Below, one piece after another: positions 38,348-41,203 of a stretch of DNA of 41,203 nt; position 1 is the first letter of the stretch; every line of letters starts with the position of its first letter. The position numbers and the translations under genes were made by a program. The stretch is from Comamonas sp. lk (GTDB taxonomy: Bacteria; Pseudomonadota; Gammaproteobacteria; Burkholderiales; Burkholderiaceae_C): assembly GCA_943324505.2 (NCBI GenBank), contig CALPLW020000004.1:1-41203 (forward strand). Reading direction: 5' to 3'. The notes under the pieces were generated by a model that was not told the DNA's origin, made no database searches, and saw only the letters and a list, made by a program, of their open reading frames with translations.

Positions 38348-39289
38348 TCAGTCGCCAAACATTTTTTGCTTGAGCTCCCGCCGTTGCTGCGCCTCCAGCG
38401 ACAGTGTCGCTGTGGGGCGTGCAAGCAGGCGACCAACGCCGATAGATTCGCCTGTTTCATCGCAGTAACCGTAGTCACCGGCGTCAACGCGCATGATGGA
38501 CTGCTCGATTTTCTTGAGGAGCTTACGTTCACGGTCACGCGTACGCAGCTCCAACGCGTGCTCTTCTTCAATGGTGGCGCGGTCGGCGGGGTCGGGCACG
38601 ACCACCGTGTCTTCACGCAAGTGCTCAGTCGTATCGACCGCATTGCTCTGTATTTCCAATTTGAGCCTCACCAGCTTGGCCCGGAAATAGGCCAACTGCA
38701 CGTCATTCATATAGGCGTCGTCTGGCATGGCCATCAGATCAGCGTCGGTCAGCTGCGCCAGTGGCTTGGTTTTCCAGTTGTTGGCAAGTTTCGGGTCTTT
38801 TTTGATGGCAGAGGCCAGCGGTGGCACGATCAGCGGCGCCGGTATGGTCTGGGTGTAACTGGCTTTGGCGGCGGTCGACGCCACCGACTGGGCCATCGAG
38901 GGCACGGTCAGTTGCGCCAGGCGCGATGATGGCCGCCCCGAACGGGGAGGCACCGACGGCACCGATGCACTGATTTGAACTGGCGCAACAACCTGGGCGG
39001 TCGCGACTTTATCTGGTGTCACTTTCACGGATTCCTTGGGTTGGACTTTCACTGGCGCTTGAACATGCTTGACCGCGACAGCGGCCTTGGCCGGCAAGGA
39101 TTTCTTCGGCGCTGGCTTGACTGGTGTCTTGGCCGGCGTCGGGGCTTTTTTGGCAGGGGTCGCTTTTGGGGCGCTCTTCACGGGCACCTTGGTGGCGGGC
39201 TTGGCGACAGGGGCGGCAACTGGCTTACCCTTGATAGATGAGGCGGTCTTGGCGGACGCTGCCTTGGCTTTTCCGGACTCAGCTTTCAC
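38348..39289 (-). CDS. dksA: DksA-family RNA polymerase-binding regulator with H1-like N-terminal extension
   Basis: C-terminal DksA core (DPADRATIEEEHALELRTRDRERKLLKKIEQSIMRVDAGDYGYCDETGESIGVGRLLARPTATLSLEAQ). GTG start at 39289 preceded by GAGGAGATTCGAC; ORF extends to 39382. Confidence 0.9.
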   Translation of the reverse strand: MKAESGKAKAASAKTASSIKGKPVAAPVAKPATKVPVKSAPKATPAKKAPTPAKTPVKPAPKKSLPAKAAVAVKHVQAPVKVQPKESVKVTPDKVATAQVVAPVQISASVPSVPPRSGRPSSRLAQLTVPSMAQSVASTAAKASYTQTIPAPLIVPPLASAIKKDPKLANNWKTKPLAQLTDADLMAMPDDAYMNDVQLAYFRAKLVRLKLEIQSNAVDTTEHLREDTVVVPDPADRATIEEEHALELRTRDRERKLLKKIEQSIMRVDAGDYGYCDETGESIGVGRLLARPTATLSLEAQQRRELKQKMFGD

Positions 39290-39520
39290 GTCGAATCTCC
39301 TCGCAGAATGCGCATGCATATGCAATTCGCTGGTGGCTCGATGCCGGCTACCGCCTTCTCGACCCCACCCCATCACCTTCAAATTTTCAGCAAATTGCTC
39401 TTATCAGGATGCTTTTGCTGATCATCTTCGGCGCGCGAGTGTACAGGTTTCGGCAAGGCAAATACAGTCAATTGGAAAATCAAGGCAAAACTGGCCCTCT
39501 GCGTCGGTCCTGAGCACCAC

Positions 39521-40615
39521 TCAAACGACCAGGCACTGCGTCAGGCCCTGCAGGAAGATGTCGCGTGGTAAGTCAATGCCAATGAACACCATTTTGCTGC
39601 CGCGCGCCTCGTCGGCGCCCCAGGCTGGACCAAGATCGCTGCCCATGAGCTGGTGCACGCCCTGGAAAATCACCTTGCGATCCGTGCCTTTCATGTGCAG
39701 CACACCTTTGTAACGCAACATGCGCGGGCCATAGATGTTCACCACAGCGCCCAAAAAGTCTTCGAGTCGGGCGGGGTCAAACGGCTTGTCGGACTTGAAG
39801 ACAAAACTCTTGACATCGTCGTCATGGTGATGGTGGTGACCGTGGCCGGCAGGCTCATCCTGGTGCGAGGGATGGTCGCAATGCTCGCCGTGGACGTGGT
39901 CATCGTGGCTTTCGTGACCATGATCGTGACCGTGGTCATGACCATGGTCATGGGCCTCGTCCTTCAGAAAATCAGGGTCAATGTCCAGTTTGGCGTTGAG
40001 GTTGAAGCCGCGCAGGTCAAACACCTCGGCCAGGCTGACCTCCCCAAAATGCACGGCTTTTTGCGGGGCCCTCGGGTTCATGTGCTTGAGCCGGTGCATC
40101 AGGGCGTCCACCTCGGCCGGCGCCACCAGATCCGTCTTGCTGATAAAAATCTGGTCGGCAAAACCCACCTGGCGCCGCGCCTCTTGGCGGTCGTTGAGTT
40201 GCGTGGCGGCGTGCTTGGCATCCACCAGCGTCAAAATTGAGTCCAGCAGGTAGCTTTCAGCGATTTCGTCGTCCATGAAAAAGGTCTGCGCCACCGGGCC
40301 GGGATCGGCCAGGCCGGTGGTTTCGATCACCACACGGTCAAACACCAGCTCGCCGGTGCGTTTTTTCTCGGCCAGATCGCGCAGCGCGCCACGCAGGTCT
40401 TCGCGGATGGTGCAGCAGATGCAGCCGTTGCTCATCTGGATGATCTGCTCCTGGGTGTCGGACACCAGGATGTCGCTGTCGATGTTTTCCTCGCCAAACT
40501 CGTTTTCAATCACCGCGATTTTCTGGCCATGGGCCTCAGACAGCACGCGCTTGAGCAGCGTGGTTTTGCCTGAGCCGAGGAAACCGGTGAGTATGGTGGC
40601 GGGAATGAGTGACAT
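39521..40615 (-). CDS. COG0523/CobW-family GTPase (putative metal chaperone) with His-rich loop
   Basis: MSLIPATILTGFLGSGKTTLLKRVL, GCICCTIREDLRGAL (CxCC), HDHGHDHGHDHGHESHDDHVHGEHCDHPSHQ...HGHHHHHDDD; ORF extends to 40648. Confidence 0.95.
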   Translation of the reverse strand: MSLIPATILTGFLGSGKTTLLKRVLSEAHGQKIAVIENEFGEENIDSDILVSDTQEQIIQMSNGCICCTIREDLRGALRDLAEKKRTGELVFDRVVIETTGLADPGPVAQTFFMDDEIAESYLLDSILTLVDAKHAATQLNDRQEARRQVGFADQIFISKTDLVAPAEVDALMHRLKHMNPRAPQKAVHFGEVSLAEVFDLRGFNLNAKLDIDPDFLKDEAHDHGHDHGHDHGHESHDDHVHGEHCDHPSHQDEPAGHGHHHHHDDDVKSFVFKSDKPFDPARLEDFLGAVVNIYGPRMLRYKGVLHMKGTDRKVIFQGVHQLMGSDLGPAWGADEARGSKMVFIGIDLPRDIFLQGLTQCLVV

Positions 40616-40703
40616 GGCAATCCTGGGTGGGGGCGGAAGAAACTGCACGCGCAGGTCGGTCGGCGGAGGCAGGCGAAGAGTTTAGCGGGGAATTTGAGGG
40701 CGC

Positions 40704-41203
40704 TCAGCGCCGCATCACGACCAGGCCCTTCAAGTACTCGCCTTCTGGAAAGTTGAGGGTCATGGGGTGATCCGGGGCGCCGCCCAGGCGTTCGGTGATA
40801 AAGCCGTCAACGCCGGCGTCGCTGCCGGCCGAGGCCACGATCTTGTGAAACAGGTCGGCGCTGATGCCGCCCGAGCAGGAATAGGTGAACAGCACGCCGT
40901 CCGGCGCCAGCAGCTTGAAGGCCAGCCGGTTGATGTCTTTGTACGCCCGGGCCGCGCGCTCGGCGTGGGCCACCGTAGGGGCAAACTTGGGCGGGTCGAG
41001 CACGATCGCATCAAAACGCTGGCCCTCGCGGTCAAATTGGCGTAAGGCCGCATTAACGTCCGCATCCAGAAAACTGACGCGCTGCGCATCAAAACCGTTC
41101 AAGGCGACATTGGCCTCGGCCTGGGCCAGCGCCGGCCCCGAAGAGTCGATCGAGGTCACATGGCCAGCGCCACCGGTCAGGGCCGCCACCGTGAAGCCTC
41201 CGG
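40704..41203 (-). CDS. Class I SAM-dependent rRNA methyltransferase, RlmI-like (5' end beyond window)
   Basis: VTSIDSSGPALAQAEANVALNGFD, FDAIVLDPPKFAPTVAHAERAARAYKDINRLAFKLLAPDGVLFTYSCSGGI; frame stays open to the window edge. Confidence 0.9.
   Translation of the reverse strand, partial: GGFTVAALTGGAGHVTSIDSSGPALAQAEANVALNGFDAQRVSFLDADVNAALRQFDREGQRFDAIVLDPPKFAPTVAHAERAARAYKDINRLAFKLLAPDGVLFTYSCSGGISADLFHKIVASAGSDAGVDGFITERLGGAPDHPMTLNFPEGEYLKGLVVMRR

Noticed and set aside
1-41203. CRISPR arrays, tRNA/rRNA genes, prophage or transposase genes
   Set aside because: Scanned by eye for repeat-spacer structure, tRNA T-loop signatures and transposase/integrase motifs; none supported.

Overview
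This window looks like a Burkholderiales (Comamonadaceae-like) chromosome segment. Most of it is conserved housekeeping sequence. It holds a complete canonical dcw cell-wall/division cluster on the minus strand (mraZ-rsmH-ftsL-ftsI-murE-murF-mraY-murD-ftsW-murG-murC-ddl-ftsQ-ftsA-ftsZ-lpxC). Flanking it are hslVU, dksA, a COG0523 GTPase and an RlmI-like methyltransferase on one side. On the other side are ruvC, mtgA, a TonB-family protein, an RNB ribonuclease, rodA, tldD, aroG, mpl, tlpA, accBC, prmA, a DUF3426 gene and a histone-H1-like gene. The strongest hidden signal is a ribosome-mediated attenuator upstream of aroG. It consists of a 22-aa leader peptide (MKFASFYFSYFWFSNAPGGREF) with a Phe/Tyr/Trp run, then a GC-rich terminator whose 3' arm is duplicated inside the leader ORF, giving mutually exclusive terminator and antiterminator structures. 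Other notable signals: four exactly 10-bp-phased AAGTGS boxes upstream of mraZ (candidate MraZ operator); a 1-nt frameshift in the essential gene murC; a decay zone at 11.5-12.3 kb with an internally deleted histidine kinase, an orphan terminator and a vapB antitoxin whose vapC partner is cut to its first residues; a Cys-poor DksA with an H1-like N-terminal extension next to the COG0523 gene; a DUF3426 protein with no zinc ribbon; and short palindromic elements (TTGCT..ATTTGATAGC) embedded in murE and murC coding sequence. All family assignments come from recognising motifs by eye; no database search was run.
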